A DNA stretch of 64,000 bases from Bombus terrestris (taxonomy: Eukaryota; Arthropoda; Insecta; Hymenoptera; Apidae), in NCBI RefSeq assembly GCF_910591885.1, contig NC_063272.1:13962364-14026363 (forward strand), read 5' to 3'. The position numbers and the translations under genes are program-made. This document shows positions 27,724 through 41,643 of the stretch, in pieces; position 1 is the first letter of the stretch, and every line of letters starts with the position of its first letter. The notes beneath the pieces were generated by a model. That model did no database searches. It saw only the letters and a list, made by a program, of their open reading frames with translations, and had not been told where the DNA came from.

Positions 27724-30629
27724 GTAAATCTGCAGCATTGTCCTCGCTATTTCCACCATATTCTCCTTCACATTCTTCACAAAATTATACCAGAAATCTA
27801 CGCACTTATATCTCACACATCCTGTAAGTCTTCTACATTCTCCATCATCCTAACACTGACACTGCACTAGTTCTCGTTTCAGTCGCAGCGGAACGTATTT
27901 AACACCTAGAAACGTCTAGGGCAAACATCTCGACACTGAAACGTTACAGCGCTGATAAGGCACGGATTTCGTATCTGATAAATGGGAGACGCACTCGAGT
28001 GCACGACTCTTACTATTTCAGAGCTTAATAAACTACAGAAGGTTCAAGGTGTGCCAGTCAGACGAACGTTTGTCGGATTTCCATTCTATCTACTATTTCG
28101 AGCTGATTTCTATCGTCGATGCCATCTTCGGTTCCATCGGCCTCGTAACTTTTCACACTCGTCGAGAAATCGGTATTCCGCGACGTGTATGGTGAAAGTT
28201 GGAACGTAGAGTCGGAAAAGAGATCGTCGTTCCCCATTCTCGAGACAATAATATCGATCGACAGACGCGGTAAGCCAGACACAGCTCGTATTTATTTCCA
28301 TACGATCCCACGGACCGTGTGAATTTTATAGCAACTTTTTTTTATCAGAAATGATGGAAATCCTCGTTTTCAAAGGGATTATTCAGCGCACACTGCCACC
28401 ACAAAGAAAAATCATGGATCTTCGAAGTGGTAGAATTAACTTCGTCGCATTAAGCGTGAAGAGCGAAAGTAGAACACCGAATGTAATTGTGGCTGCGGAA
28501 ATCCTTAACTTAATCCCACCCATACGGACAAGCCGACCCCTCGAATCCTCCAATAGATTTCTCTGTAGAAACTTGCGTTACCAACCAATTTCATGTCGTA
28601 AAATATTGCCATTCCAAATTTAATTTCTAATATATTTTTTCTGTCAACCCAAAGTATTTCAAAACTTGTTTTTCAATCTCTAATTACTGCAATAGTAATT
28701 AATTTAATACGTTGAAATGAGGGAAAAATTACGAATAGCTTTTTCTAACATTTATAATTATCTTTATAGAAAAAACAAATTCGATTCTTTACAAATTCGA
28801 TTCATCAAAGATGAGACTAAGTGATTTTTCTTTAAAGATATTAATTAATAATTATCCGTCTGGTTCGTGAAATTGAGAATTTCATGAAAAGTGGAATTGG
28901 CCAATTTATTATCATTATTATTAACATTACGAATAATGATTATGGATAATTGTAAACAAGAAAACAGATATCGTGCGCGCTACAGACTAATTCGTTTTCG
29001 ACAATAGCTGGAAGTCGATATTTCAGTGATTTGATTTCAGAGAGCAGAACACGAAAACAGAGAGGATAGAGGGAGCGGGTGGGCGCAAAGTCATAAGATG
29101 AAATTTATGCAAAATAATTCCGTAGGCAAGTCGGGGTGAGCCGTCGCGAAACCATAACAATGTTTCTTGCTGGCCGATCGTAGGTGGCCGGCGAGCGTAA
29201 ATTGCAAATCGTAAATCCGCACGGACATCGATAAATTTGCAACAAAGTTCTATCCGCTCCGAATATCTATTTCGTCGAGTACGCAGCTCGGATTATTGAG
29301 ACTCAAAGACACTTCATTTCCCATCGCATCGCGTCCTTTTCACGCGAACGTATTTCACAGCTGGACAATGGGGAGAGTCGTATTTTCGAAAGGATGCTCT
29401 TCTGTTCAAGAAATCCCATCGCTCGGTTTGTAAGATACAGTGGAAATACGTAAAATACTGTTATTGTCTCCAATGGTCGTGGTCATTAAAGCTATATAAT
29501 ACCCAGATTACTTTTATTAAAATACGAAGTGTGGATGTAATCTCTTGCAACGCGATTTTTCATAGTAGCTACTTAACGTTAGAAATTAAAGGACCGAAAT
29601 ACAAATCAGCCATATTGATGATCTCGATCATCCATCTTGCTACTAAAATTCAGAAATTTTCAAAAATCAAGTTAATCAGTCTATCTTCTGAATGGTTGAA
29701 ACATTTCTTCTTGAATGTTTCTTCGAACTAAATCCAAACAGCAGGCGCATCCTAATTAACGTTAACTCGTAAAACAAACAGCGCTCTGAAAACAATCACA
29801 TCATAATTCCGCTACAGCGATTCTCCCACTCTCTACCTACATTAATCCCGAGTAAATTAACCCCAGAATCTACCCTTGTCCATGGAACAGGATCGGCTTA
29901 AAATACACTCGTTGGAACGACTTGGTAGACCGCATTTACTTACAATCAACCGCGTGTGGTTGCCGACACCCTTTCTAGGATCTCAATTTTACCAGGACGA
30001 TTCTGCTCACGTCATAAATATGCTGGCGACGAGCCTTTGCAGTCTGACATCTCGTACCCACGTTAGCTTCCGCGTTTAAAGGTATTCCAGCCTCGTCTGA
30101 AAAGATTTTCCATTTTCAGTAGCCTGGCTGGATACCCAGAGCCACACCATCGTTCTCCATTTTCCTCAGTCCCTTAGCCTCTCCGTTTGCATCTCTTCTT
30201 CTCGTAATAAATCCACGACGCCACGGGACCACGAGTCGGTACGCACTTTTTTCCTCTTCGTCTTGTCAAGTCCTTCGCGACGCGGACTTAACGTCGTCTA
30301 CCGACTGGCTTAAATCCCCATGAAAGCTAATGTCCTGATTTGCTGATGTAGATTTATGAAGAACGGGATCCAGGTGTTGACAATGCGACGTTTTGTTTGG
30401 ATAGGAATTTTGAGAGTCGCCCTCCGTGAATGAATGGGGGAACTCGCTCGTGAAATTTCGTGAAATCGCAAGTCGGATTTGTGCTCTGACGTGGAGTTTT
30501 GTTCAAAATGAAACACATGGAAAGTACAAGCGTACAGTGAAATCTTATGACGCAGAATAGTATAAAGCAGAGAAAATATCGCGACAATATTCATGAAATA
30601 CGATAAATTCCTCTATACGTCGCCTATTA

Positions 30630-30780
30630 TTTAAATTCTCAAATTTCCTTATTATCAAATTTAGAACTTCAACTTTCTAATTTCCTAACTGTTTCATTTT
30701 CTAACTTTCAAATCTCCTAACTTTTTATTTTCCTAATTACCTAATTTTTAAGTTTAGTTACCCAAAATTCACGTTTCAAA
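30630..30780. repeat. Low-complexity tract with repeated TTTCTAATTTCCTAACT-like words
   Basis: The words TTTCTAATTTCC, CTAACTTTC, CTCCTAACTTT and TTCCTAATTACC follow one another, giving a degenerate short-period repeat poor in G. Confidence 0.6.
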
Positions 30781-33700
30781 GTCTCACAATTCTACAAAAG
30801 TATCAATTTTTATCTTTCCTTCTTTTCATTTTTCTCGCAATTAACTTCCGATGCTCGTATGCGATCAGGAAAAGTATGATTTCACGAATTGACCGGCGCG
30901 GCGTCGATGTTCCGTCTGACCAGAGCGATGTCAATCGCGCGACAAATTCAGATCAGATTTATTCACCGTTAAACGTCAAATTCTGGTCGTAGTTTCGACC
31001 CCTTTTACGATCTCAACCCGATTTAAAATGCAAAAAAAATCTGATGTAAAAATACAAAAAAAGAGAAAATGGTGCTCGTTCTACTGATTCCTTTCTTCAA
31101 AATTCATCATTCAGAAGCTCGTGTATGTGGGCAGAAAAATTGTCGTCCATGCCGGAAACTAGCCGTGTCTGCACGAACCACTGAAAGAGAAGACAAAGCC
31201 GACGAACATGGCGAAAATTGAATTCGCGAAGGAGGGAAATCAGCTTGGGAACGGCGCTCGATGAATTTCTGAGAACTGCCTGTTAGGATTATAGACGACG
31301 CGTATATTGGCGCCGCATTAGAGCGGAAAGGGAAATCGACCAGCGAGGAAAATTAGATTTTCAAGCGAAACTCGGTCGATCTTCCGCGGGAAAAGTTCCT
31401 TGTATCGCGAAATATAAGAAAAATTAAGTGAAAATAGTTTTTGTTTAGATTTCCATATCCTGCCGACAGACAGTAGAGCACTATGCAAAAACCATAGTCA
31501 ACTTATGGTTTTGTAGTAATAACTGATTCCTTAAAAAATATTGTACATGATATTCTCTCCTTCATAAATTTTTTAAAAATATTCTCCTGAATAGATCCAT
31601 AAATGAAATATTAATTGTTTCAATATTTATGGATGTTATTTAATAAGTTACCAATAATACCCAAATTAAATATTTTTAAAGAAAAGTAAAATATTTCCGC
31701 TTGGTAGATGGTCTATGGGATTTACAAAGCAGATATCGCAGCTGCACGTACTTTAAATTCGTCCATTTGTTTTCACTGACCAAATCGATAGTAATTGAAG
31801 CATTCTAATAATTATTTATATCTGTATCTGTTATTACTCTAATAATAACCTGTTTGATGTATATTTAATGACTATTGATCAAAACGTTGAAGTAGTTTTT
31901 GTATTAATAATCTATGATACGCGACATGTATACATAATAATGTGTCATGTAATCGTATTATATTTCCATTCAGTTCCGACAAATCTTTGATTTTGTTTCG
32001 CACAATGAGAAAGGCATTCGGTTTTATACAATACCATGTAATAATGATCATAGTTAATAGCAGAACCGTCCGTACGAGATCTTATAATACCAGTTCCATC
32101 TCAATAAGGAACTCTTTCGATGCTTTTATCAATATTTAGCGAGTCTTCGCAACTTCGTTTCAAGTGTATTCGATTATGCTCAAACTGGCATACAAGAAAG
32201 CGGAAGATACAAAGAACCGGAGAAGTAACAATTTCTCAAAATTCATTGAATAACTTACACCGAATCCCTTTGATCTCTCGAGGCGGAACATTTTAATGGA
32301 AGCTTTCGTTTATTACCGGCAAACTCTCTCTTTACGTTATAGCCATTTCTTTGTGGCTAGGATCCCCGTTCATCTGCAGCACTCACTGATTTGCCGGAAA
32401 ATCTTCCCTCTCAGATGTTCAGCTTCTTATACACGTGCCTCTCTGCAAAATTCGTGTAACACCTACGACAATCGTTCCCTCGCGATAAAAATTTTTTTCG
32501 GTTGATATCACGCGAGAAATATACTACTTTCGGATAGAATAATTTAATAGAGCACTCGAGTCACGAATCCAACGGTCCTCGACGATCATTTTTTATCATC
32601 CCCTCTTGCGGAGAAGCCAAGAGAAAGGAGACACGGATGCGACCGATGTAATTCGTTTAAAACGGGGAAGTGCACTTGAAAGCGCTGATGGAGAACTTTT
32701 TTTCGGCAGACAGCTAAATGGGACCGTTTAAAATCCGGATGACACGCGAACACCCGTTGTATTTTTAATTTACTGCTTTCCCGTTGGACACTCTTTTACT
32801 CCCATTTCGTCTCGGTATTCCTATGCTCCGGACAAAACCTCTATACCTTTGTTCGCGCCTCTACAGAAGGACCGGTGATTCCGCAGAGAATTCAGGTCAA
32901 CCGGAACGCAAGATTGCTAACATTTCGCTTTCTACTACGTCCGAACTTTCAACGAGATTTCCGCGTCGCAATTAAATCAGTATTCGTGATTCGGGAGAAG
33001 AAAAAACGAAAGAAACACAAGAAAAAAAGAAAAATATATCACAGCAGAAATGGTAAAATGTTGCGATTCGAGGGTTCCGATGCGGTTGGTCACTTTGTTA
33101 ACCTTCCATTTTTCCCTGTCGATCTGTAGAGGTACGAGTTCCCATCCTCGAGATGACCAAGAAAACTGAAAAGGCGATATTTAACGCAGATTTAATCCCG
33201 TGTTTCCTCTCGTTACCATTTTGAAAGCGTTTGCGGATGAGAGCCACGATTTTGCTCGGTGAATTCATGCAACGTGAACGTTAACTCCACGTTGTTACGT
33301 AATCTTTGGCCCTGCATTCCCCGTGTACAAATGGTGACTGCGACGAACGAACGAACTACGGAAATTAGTGACGAAGCCATTTCTGGATGTCAATGCACTC
33401 GGTGACTATCGTCGATCGTCGCGACGCCGTTTCTCCATCGTTAAACGAAAACTAAACTACGGTGGGATTTTACTTCGCAGAGAGACGTATTTTTGTATGA
33501 AATTATCGTTGCTTATTTTCGATTAATAACTCGAAGGAAGCAATTTTAATGATCTGGGTGTAATAAAGATTCATGTTTAATCTGCTATTTAATTTTTTAA
33601 TCCACTTTGTCTGCATTATTGATGACACTATAGTACATCTTGTGTACCGAGGTATTCTCTTTGGCATCTGATGTTGAACAACAATTGCAATGCAGATCCG

Positions 33701-35058
33701 ATCATTACAGAATGTATAATATGTTAAATGCCACATCAATTTTGTAAACAATATCACAAACAATTTTGCAGAAATTTTACGCGAATTCAAAGCAATTGCT
33801 ATGAAAGTAATGAAAAGTAATTGCTACACGAGAATATTTGATCTTTACGAAATTAGTTATTGGTGTTTTATTCGTGAAGGTAAACCTTCTCCAGACTTTC
33901 TGAAAACCGCACTCTGCTGGGAGTGCCTAGAGAGCGGAAGTGAGCGGCCTGATAACTGATCATTCGAAGCATTTCCGCATTTGGCGTGTTGAAACGGGGG
34001 GCAGTGTTGGTTCGTTAACCGGAAGAGCTTCGGAGAGACTTCGTAACGAAATAGCGAGACTTATTTAGCAACGTTGAGAATACGACTTAATCAAGAAGGG
34101 ACGACGACGAGAGAGGAATTTCGAATTATTCGTGGTGGAGCAGTCAAAGAACCAACTGAGTCTTCTGTTTGTCAGACGCAGAGATCCAGGATTTTCGTTG
34201 CACCCTTGAGGATACAGATACCGGCGAATTCAAAGAAAATTACGGTCACTGGACAGCAAGAGATCGATCTTTATCGAAGAATAATAAAACGCCTCTTACT
34301 GGCTAATAAATCTTCTTAAATTAGTTTCTTCGATTAAATGGAAGATAGCGAAATTATATGAGCAGATACAATCTCGAATTAAACGACAATCCTCAAGAAC
34401 GACATGGAAGCTATTCAGAAAAATTAAATTTCGAGTTTTACCGTTCCTATATCACTCAGCACCGATCAGGTACCCAGGCGCGATCGATTCAATTAAATTT
34501 CTTTCTCGAAAGGTATTACCTTCCGTGGCAAGAATTTCATTGCCTAACGAGTTTTCGATCGCGCGTTAAGTGAAACCGGCAACGTAAACGAAGAAACGAT
34601 GAGTCAGATGTCTGACATGGCAGCCGATCGAAAGGCAATGGAAAAAAAGACGAAGTCACGTGAATAATTCAGCGAACACGTAGCAAACGAGAATACTTAG
34701 ACACGCCGGAATCCCACTTTCGAAATCGAATTCATCCATCGTAGCGCGGAGTCGGCCGCTCTCTGCACGCGTGCCAGCCACGATCCTTTACGAAAGGAGA
34801 ACAGCCGTTCTGAAGGTATATCGCGGATAATGGATCAGGAAGCCGTCGGTCTGATAACGTATCAATTTCCTGTCCATTTTCTACGATGCTCGTACGCGCG
34901 TACAGACATCGAACTCGTAAATCATACGGTCACGTCGCTTCTATCGGGTCCATGAATGCTCGATTAATACGCGAGCCGTGCGTCGAATATGTACGCAGTC
35001 GATGGAAAAGTATCACGAGACGGTATTGTCGCGAAAAACTAGCGGCTCGGTTAAAAAT

Positions 35059-35270
35059 ATCTGTTCCGATACACGCCTTTGATTGCACGTTATGATTCGT
35101 AAGTTGATACGGTGACATCCGGCCGTTTCGTTCGTACTGGCATCGTTAAACTTTCAACGTTTCAAAAATTTGTTCCGATCCACGATTCTGATACGTTGTG
35201 ATTTGCTAGTTGATACAGTGACATCTGATCGTTTCATCCGAACCTACATCGTTCCGACAATTTTCACTAA
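35059..35270. repeat. Diverged tandem duplication, about 109-bp unit
   Basis: ATCTGTTCCGATACACG at 35059 recurs as ATTTGTTCCGATCCACG at 35168. Further matches follow in order: GTTGATACGGTGACATC against GTTGATACAGTGACATC, CGTTTCGTTCG against CGTTTCATCCG, and CATCGTT in both. The second copy's tail (TCCGACAATTTTCACTAACTGCAATGGTA, from about 35252) has a further relative at about 35407-35465 (TCGACAATTATC, GTAATGGTA, ATCATCCTATACT). This is an old local duplication inside the intron. Confidence 0.8.
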
Positions 35271-36385
35271 CTGCAATGGTACACGTGCACATGATCCTAT
35301 ACTGAAGGTAAAGACTATATAGTATTGTAAAAATAATAATATATTGGGCAATTAACTGTATCGAGTTTGCATATTTATCTCTAACTATATGTCTAACTTC
35401 CAGTGTTTCGACAATTATCTATTAACTTTGTAATGGTAACACATCATATATCATCCTATACTATACTAATACTATACTAAATTAATACTATTATATTAGG
35501 TAACTGACTGTCATATAGTAAAAGAGATTTTTACAAGTAATCCGGTGTGTCGGCACCCCGGATTGCAGTTCCGAACCAGAGATGCTGGTAATGACGGAAT
35601 GAATGTCCATTGAAAAGTCGTAATGCAAATGTTTCGTCGTGGAACTGATTCTAGACGATGGGAACGCGATTACAGAAAGTAGTGGCGCAACTTGTTTACT
35701 GACGAGGAAAAGAGGAAGCGGCAAAGTTCCGCGCCAATCTCTTTCTCGCCTGATTCGCGCCGCGACCACGATGAAAGTTTACGAGAAGATTACCAGGAAA
35801 TAGTGTAGCAACGACGCGGTAAGGGACAAAATCTTCAGCGCGGCACAGCTTTCCGCGATGTAAAGATCCCGAGTGTGTCTCGCCTGGAAATATGAAATCA
35901 GTGTGTCACTGGCACTCCTCCCCGTATTTCCATTTCAACACTTTTCTCTACCGCTTACCTGCTTACCTTCTAAACTCTTCTTCAACTCCATTTACGCAAC
36001 ACTAAAGTAACATGGAGGTGTTAACCTATATATGAGCCACTTAAAAGCCAAATGGAACGACTCTATTTTCTGAAATATTTGTTGCTTTCAATGGCAGAGT
36101 ACATGATTTGTTTTTAATACTTCAAAACTTGTAGGATACATATGAGCGTTCAAATGTTGATCAACTTTATAAATGAAACGTAGAGAAAGATATCAATTAA
36201 CAAAAAAATAATATTCAAAAGATAAATATCATGTCTCAAGATGTGTCTTGAAATTTTCAATTATTTATACTATGTGCATGGAAATAAATTCTTCGTATTT
36301 TGGTATACCAAATACTGATTGTAAACATTCGTATAATAATTGCTTCCGAGTAAATTTAATTAAGTTAGTGTATACTAACTTGCAG

Positions 36386-36637
36386 CGTGCAAGCAACTGT
36401 CCAGATCGGTGCAGGGGATCTTCGGACCGTCTGATCCTCTCCTCGGTGCCCACATCCAGAGTATCTGTGAAGCTCTCGATGTCCCGCATCTGGAGGCAAG
36501 AGTGGACTTCGAGCCAACGTTCAAGGAGTTTAGTATAAATCTCTATCCGTCGCAGGACCATTTGAACAAAGCCTTCAAAGATCTCATGTCCTTTCTAAAC
36601 TGGACCAGGGTGGCCATAATTTACGAAGAAGATTACG
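36386..36637 (+). CDS. KaiR1D: Kainate-type glutamate receptor, amino-terminal domain exon (largest visible)
   Basis: This exon encodes 84 residues that continue directly from the previous exon: the split GCG codon, then CKQLSRSVQGIFGPSDPLLG and HIQSICEALDVPHLEAR. GIFGPS..L..H.QSIC is a hallmark of the kainate receptor amino-terminal domain. The second half contains FSINLYPSQDHLNKAFKDL and NWTRVAIIYEEDYG, the linker between lobes and the strand that opens lobe 2. The 3' splice site is AACTTGCAG and the donor is ACG|GTAAAT, both phase 1. The length of 252 bases keeps the frame. NWT is a possible glycosylation site. The C in CKQL and the C in QSIC are positions where this family often has a disulphide-bonded pair, though pairing is inferred. 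Confidence 0.97.
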
Positions 36638-39600
36638 GTAAATATCTAATCTTTTATATTTATTTTATTATACTTCTCATGCGATACCTAGTAAAAAATT
36701 TTCCTTTCCCTTGAAAGAATTTACGTATCACTTTAGGCTACCGCCGGAATTGTTCTACTCGGTCCAGGATTTAAATTTGTAACAATTAGATGACAATTGT
36801 CATAACCATGTTTCATTTGAGGATGGCTATTGCTTCAAGCTTGCTTGTACCCAATTTGTTTGTACACACTATTTTTGTGTAACCATCCAATCCTAAACCA
36901 GAAATTCACCATATACTTTACATTTATGTCCTTGTTACCGTTCAAAAATCGTGTTATTCAAAACACGTTGCTCGTAAGCATAGTTATACACATATTATGT
37001 TTCGTGGGACGATGGGAAATAAAAAGATACGACGAAAAGGAGAACCATACCATTGAAACAATGGAGCAAATACCCTAGGTGCTGGCAGATTTGCAAGCAT
37101 ATGAGTGGCGCTCTCCAAGGAGTCACGAAACAGCGCTTTCGCGGATATCGTGCCGTGGCGTGTCATACAGCCTAGTTATTACGCTGTTCCTCCTTTTTTC
37201 TCTGCTTTTGTTTTGTTTTGTTTTTCTTTTCTTCTTTTTCAACAGCTAACTCCACGTGTCGCGTCGCGTCGGCTGGCGCGATGCGTTCCTATGCAAATAG
37301 AACGTCGGAGTCAGCCGGCGGAAGTGGATGCCAACGCGACGCTGAAATGTACGCCTGTCACCTGCACGCACACGCAACCAACCTATTCCGCGTGTAAAAT
37401 CACACGATTCGTCATTATCGTCGACATTTCTTCCATCTACTTTTCCTACAAGCGTCACTGAAAAATTTTCGATTTCTACAATTCGAAAGTCTCTAAATAC
37501 AAATATATTTTTATATTAAATTTCAATATTTCGTGTCGGATACAGTGTTACAACAATGAGTATCTAAATATTAACTAAATAGCTATTAGAGAAATGATAA
37601 AAAAATGATTATATTTCTAGAACAATTAAATGTATAGTGAATCCTAAGAGACCAAAGGTTTTAGTTCTACTATCGTTGATATCGGAGTTTTTGCTTACGG
37701 GGTTACAGCTTGCTGGAATTTGAAGTTTCAATATTATTCCTTTTCGCGAATGAACTTCTTAGACTAGGACTTCTACTCTTGATATTTTTCCTCTGGCTTT
37801 GTTTTTCAACTTAAATATATAGGATATAATCTTGAGATCGGAGGAGGATTGTTTAATATTTGAAAATTAAATATCATTGACCCAGAGCTTTCAGAGCCCA
37901 AGCGTATCCAGTGTAACCTAAACCTGTCTGATCCTTGGTCTTCTTCTTGACCTCGTACTTTCGAAGGCCAAGGTTTATTAACCTTGTGTTTTCGAGGTCA
38001 AAGCGCTCCTTCACCTTGCTGCTCCAAAGTTACTCTCATTTAATTAACACCTTCTAAAGTCAACGTTCTCCTGTTCCCGAGCTCGCAAGTTTCCACTTCG
38101 AGCTTTTTGCTCAAGAATGGCAGAACATAATACGAAACAACTTAGCGAATGAATTATAGTCAAACATTCGTTGAAATTTATGCCATTCCTTCAGCGTGCT
38201 TCAAGTCTTTAATAACTTATGAAAGTAGTTTTTCCAAATTCCTGCATCGTTATGAAATTTTCATATTTTATATGAAACCAAGGCGTTTCCTAATATTTAT
38301 AAAAAAAATGGTGGTTAAAATATCGTAGCATCGAAAGTAATCTCGTGTAGTCAATGAATTTCGCAAAAAAACTTTTACGTTAAACATTGATCGAGTGCGG
38401 GAAAAAATTGATTGCACGGCTCAGTTTTTTCGCCGAAAACGAAAACCATGTTTTATGGTGGTTTACATCGCTTTCATTTATATTTCGTTTGAAAAAAAAA
38501 ACCAGTACAATATTACATTTTTAACTGGTTGGTAATTGGGCAAGGAAAAAAAGGTCTTGTTATCTTAAGTGAACTATTCAAACTTCGTTCAATTTTAAAA
38601 ATTACACAATGGTCGAAGGAAAGGAGAGTGATCATTCTTCGAAATTACTTCTCCTGATTAGACGACGTAATCGCTTACGGAAGGGCGTGCAGGAAGCGGA
38701 ACGTTTTCTGCTAAGACCAAGAAAAGACCTTAGGAAGGATGTCCCTTTTTTTACATCCTGTGACAGCCATAAATTTCCCGGCAGCGATTCCGAATAGAGA
38801 CGTTTGAAAATTTCTTCTCGCTGAAGCATGTCACTGAGCATTTCCTCGATATTCTGTCTGATGGAATATATTTTTCAGCTCGGCTATTCATCGAAAATGC
38901 GGCAGAATTTTGCCTTCCGTAGCACGACAAAGCTTTCCCGCGGGTCGATCGTTTAAATGTGAATCAACGTTCTTCGCTCGAGCCGGCCGTGCTTCGCGAA
39001 GCAAAAGAAAATGATCTCTGCTTAAACTCTTGCATTATCCCAAGGATTTCGATCTTCGGACTTCTCTAAATCCAATTAAAATGTAATCTAAGAAGAAGCT
39101 CCATCTGCTATAGCAATGTCGCTTCTGTATAAACTCTTGGAAGAACCCTCGGTCTTCTTGAATCTTCCTCAAGGGTCCCACAAAGGCGGTTCAAAGCTTT
39201 CTATACCACAAAGCTCCTTTGCTCAAGACCCCTAATAATTCTCACCTGCTAAATGCAACGAGCAGAACAACTCTACGAGGTGACATGGTTACAGCAACAA
39301 GCCTTTATTAACGTTTCACCGTTGGTTCTCGCTGTTTGTTACGGAGAGAATATAGGCAACGCGAGGCCTACAGTTACAAATGTGCGCATGTATGTAAATC
39401 GGGACAGGCTAGACGTCTCTGTCGCGTTCATCGCGCTTTGTGCCAGACCCGCCAATTATTCTTCCACGGATTAATTACCCGAGCCATGCTTTGCCTTCGA
39501 ACAGGATGACTCGGCTCTTTGGCTGTCGCGAATCGAGTCACGACACGGCGTTAAGCTCGCATGAATAGACGCTTGAATCTCCGCATCGAAAGCGCGCCAT

Positions 39601-41467
39601 TGTGTCCATGTTTTCGTATAACAGTACTGCAATGGTTCTGCACGAAAATATTAAACCGCAATGGGAAACGGAGATGAATGGTTCTTTTCAACATTGGTTT
39701 GTTTTAACATTCATCGAGGTTGAACACTCGAAGAACTCCTTTCAGACCCATTCGAACATACGTACGAAGGAAGATGTTGATGATTCTTTGGTATGAATGA
39801 AGTGGACTTTGGCGGCCCTTGAGACGACGAAGTTACGTTTCAAATAGAAGGAGTGTTTCGATAGAAGTTTTATTTAGGTTCTTTGGAAATGGCAGGTTAA
39901 TCGATTTGGAATTTAGTGAATTGAATAACTTAATGATCTATAGCGTTGCCATTTGAATATGTTTCTATCGGACGAGAAATCTGCATGATAGATGATAGAC
40001 AATTTTATTAAATTTATTTAATATTTCATATTTTGTTTCATGACAAAAAAATTGTATGTATTATTCATACGTGTTCGTGTCTCCATCAAAAAAGTTTGAC
40101 AAGGGAAAATATTTTTAATACATAGTTTAAATAAAAATACAATGTCATCTTCTGGTAATAAATGATCTCAGAGTTTCCGATATACATATATCAAAATACT
40201 GAAAATAAATAGTAATTTTATTCACATTAACACGAATTTTTGTGAGCAAGCTAAGTAATCATCAAATCGAATACTCGAACGAAGCAAATAAACTCATATT
40301 TAAAATGGCATTTGGAAAACGCAACGGAGAGGATGCAAGTTTTCTAAATTCTTGACTGTTTCATGTACTTTTTATATCGTGGAAAACCGCCATAAATTAC
40401 CAGCCACGAAAATCGTAAAGGTCGCGGTACCACAGAGTCATTCCGCAAACTAGTCTCACCCCCATACGTTCGTTCTCCACCCTCATCTCCAGCCAACCCG
40501 TTGTTACTGGGTATGTATACATGAGTACAAAGGGTCGGCCGACGTGAACGCGTTGCACCACGTCAGGGCGGTGTGATAATTGAAAACCGCGTCTAAGAAG
40601 CGGTTTGTTATTTTTCAATTTTACGTTTCAAGCAAACCTGAGCCCATTACTTAAATGGCATTCTTTCACTTCGGTTACCTCGTATTTTGCTCAAAGGAGT
40701 TTTCTTTCATTTCTTCTCTCGAAATAAAATTCATTGCCCTCGAATGAAAATTATTGAAATACCTGTTTTGATTAAACGAATTTAATTAAACGTGGTATTT
40801 TATATAAATTCAATTTCGCTCTTTGAGTTATTCAAAACGCGCGATGTTTGGTATTAGTTTAATAACGGCGGAGCCATTGAGGAATTGTTTGCTGTAGAAG
40901 GAAGCTCTCGATATTCATAAAATAGAAAAAGCTGAAGGGATCAATTTTCGGAGTTCATTCAGTCGATAAATTTTATTTCCAACTCGATACACGAACGTAT
41001 ATGCCACGATTGAAACCGGTAAATGTCGCGAACCTATATTTTCTGAGAATTAATCAAATCGATTCTTACATTCGAAACTATATCACGGTGCTCGAAAGAC
41101 TGCCGCTCGTTTCGTACTTTCGCGGATGATACGGGCGGAAAAATGTGACGACACAACGGCAAAGGATGAAACTGGAAGAGAGTCGAAATGAAAACCGACC
41201 GGCAATAAAACCGAGATCCGATTTTAAATAAAGTTTCCCATCCAACCCCTACGAGACCTGTAATTTTTCGCGAATTTCATTTCGAACCGTGTTCCCTGGC
41301 GACACACTGAAACGTTTGCCATCGAATCTGTTAGATTCGACGAATTTCGATTTTCTTTTGCTTGTGATATTCGGATCACTTTTCTCACCATACTCCACTT
41401 AAAGGTGAAACAAAAGGATGTAATTGATGGATGAAATATACACGTGCTTCTATCTGTTTCTTGGCAG
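36638..41467 (+). other. Intron 2 of the visible receptor gene (4.83 kb, phase 1)
   Basis: Bounded by GTAAAT and TTGGCAG. No nested gene, tandem repeat or transposon end was recognised. It contains ordinary AT-rich intronic sequence with T-rich runs near 37195-37240. Confidence 0.85.
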
Positions 41468-41643
41468 GTCTGTTTAAGCTACAAGATCTCGTGAAATCAC
41501 CGCCTTCGGCGAGGACCGAAATGTACATTCGCCAGGCAGGACCTGGTTCTTATAGACAGGTTCTTCGAGAAGTCAGACATAAGGAGATCTACAAGTTGAT
41601 CGTCGATACGGATCCTGCGCACATGCAACAATTTTTTCGAGCG
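41468..41643 (+). CDS. KaiR1D: Kainate-type glutamate receptor, lobe 2 exon
   Basis: This exon encodes about 59 residues: (G)LFKLQDLVKSPPSARTEMY, then IRQAGPGSYRQVLREVRHKE and IYKLIVDTDPAHMQQFFRA. The pattern GLF.LQ.L, IRQ....SYRQVLR and IYK.IVDT matches lobe 2 of insect KaiR1D-like subunits in order and spacing. It begins with bases 2-3 of the glycine codon opened at 36637 (phase 1) and ends with a complete codon (phase 0). Splice sites are TTCTTGGCAG| and GCG|GTGAGT, a strong donor. The reading frame continues a few codons past the donor, but that extension is intronic. Confidence 0.96.

Larger units (their letters stand above)
27724..36385 (+). other. Intron 1 of the visible receptor gene (8.66 kb, phase 1)
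   Basis: Bounded by GTAAAT and TTGCAG. No nested gene was recognised on either strand. Contents noted separately are a TC/A-rich low-complexity stretch at 30630-30780 and a 109-bp diverged tandem duplication starting at 35059. Open frames here are short and have no family resemblance. Confidence 0.85.
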
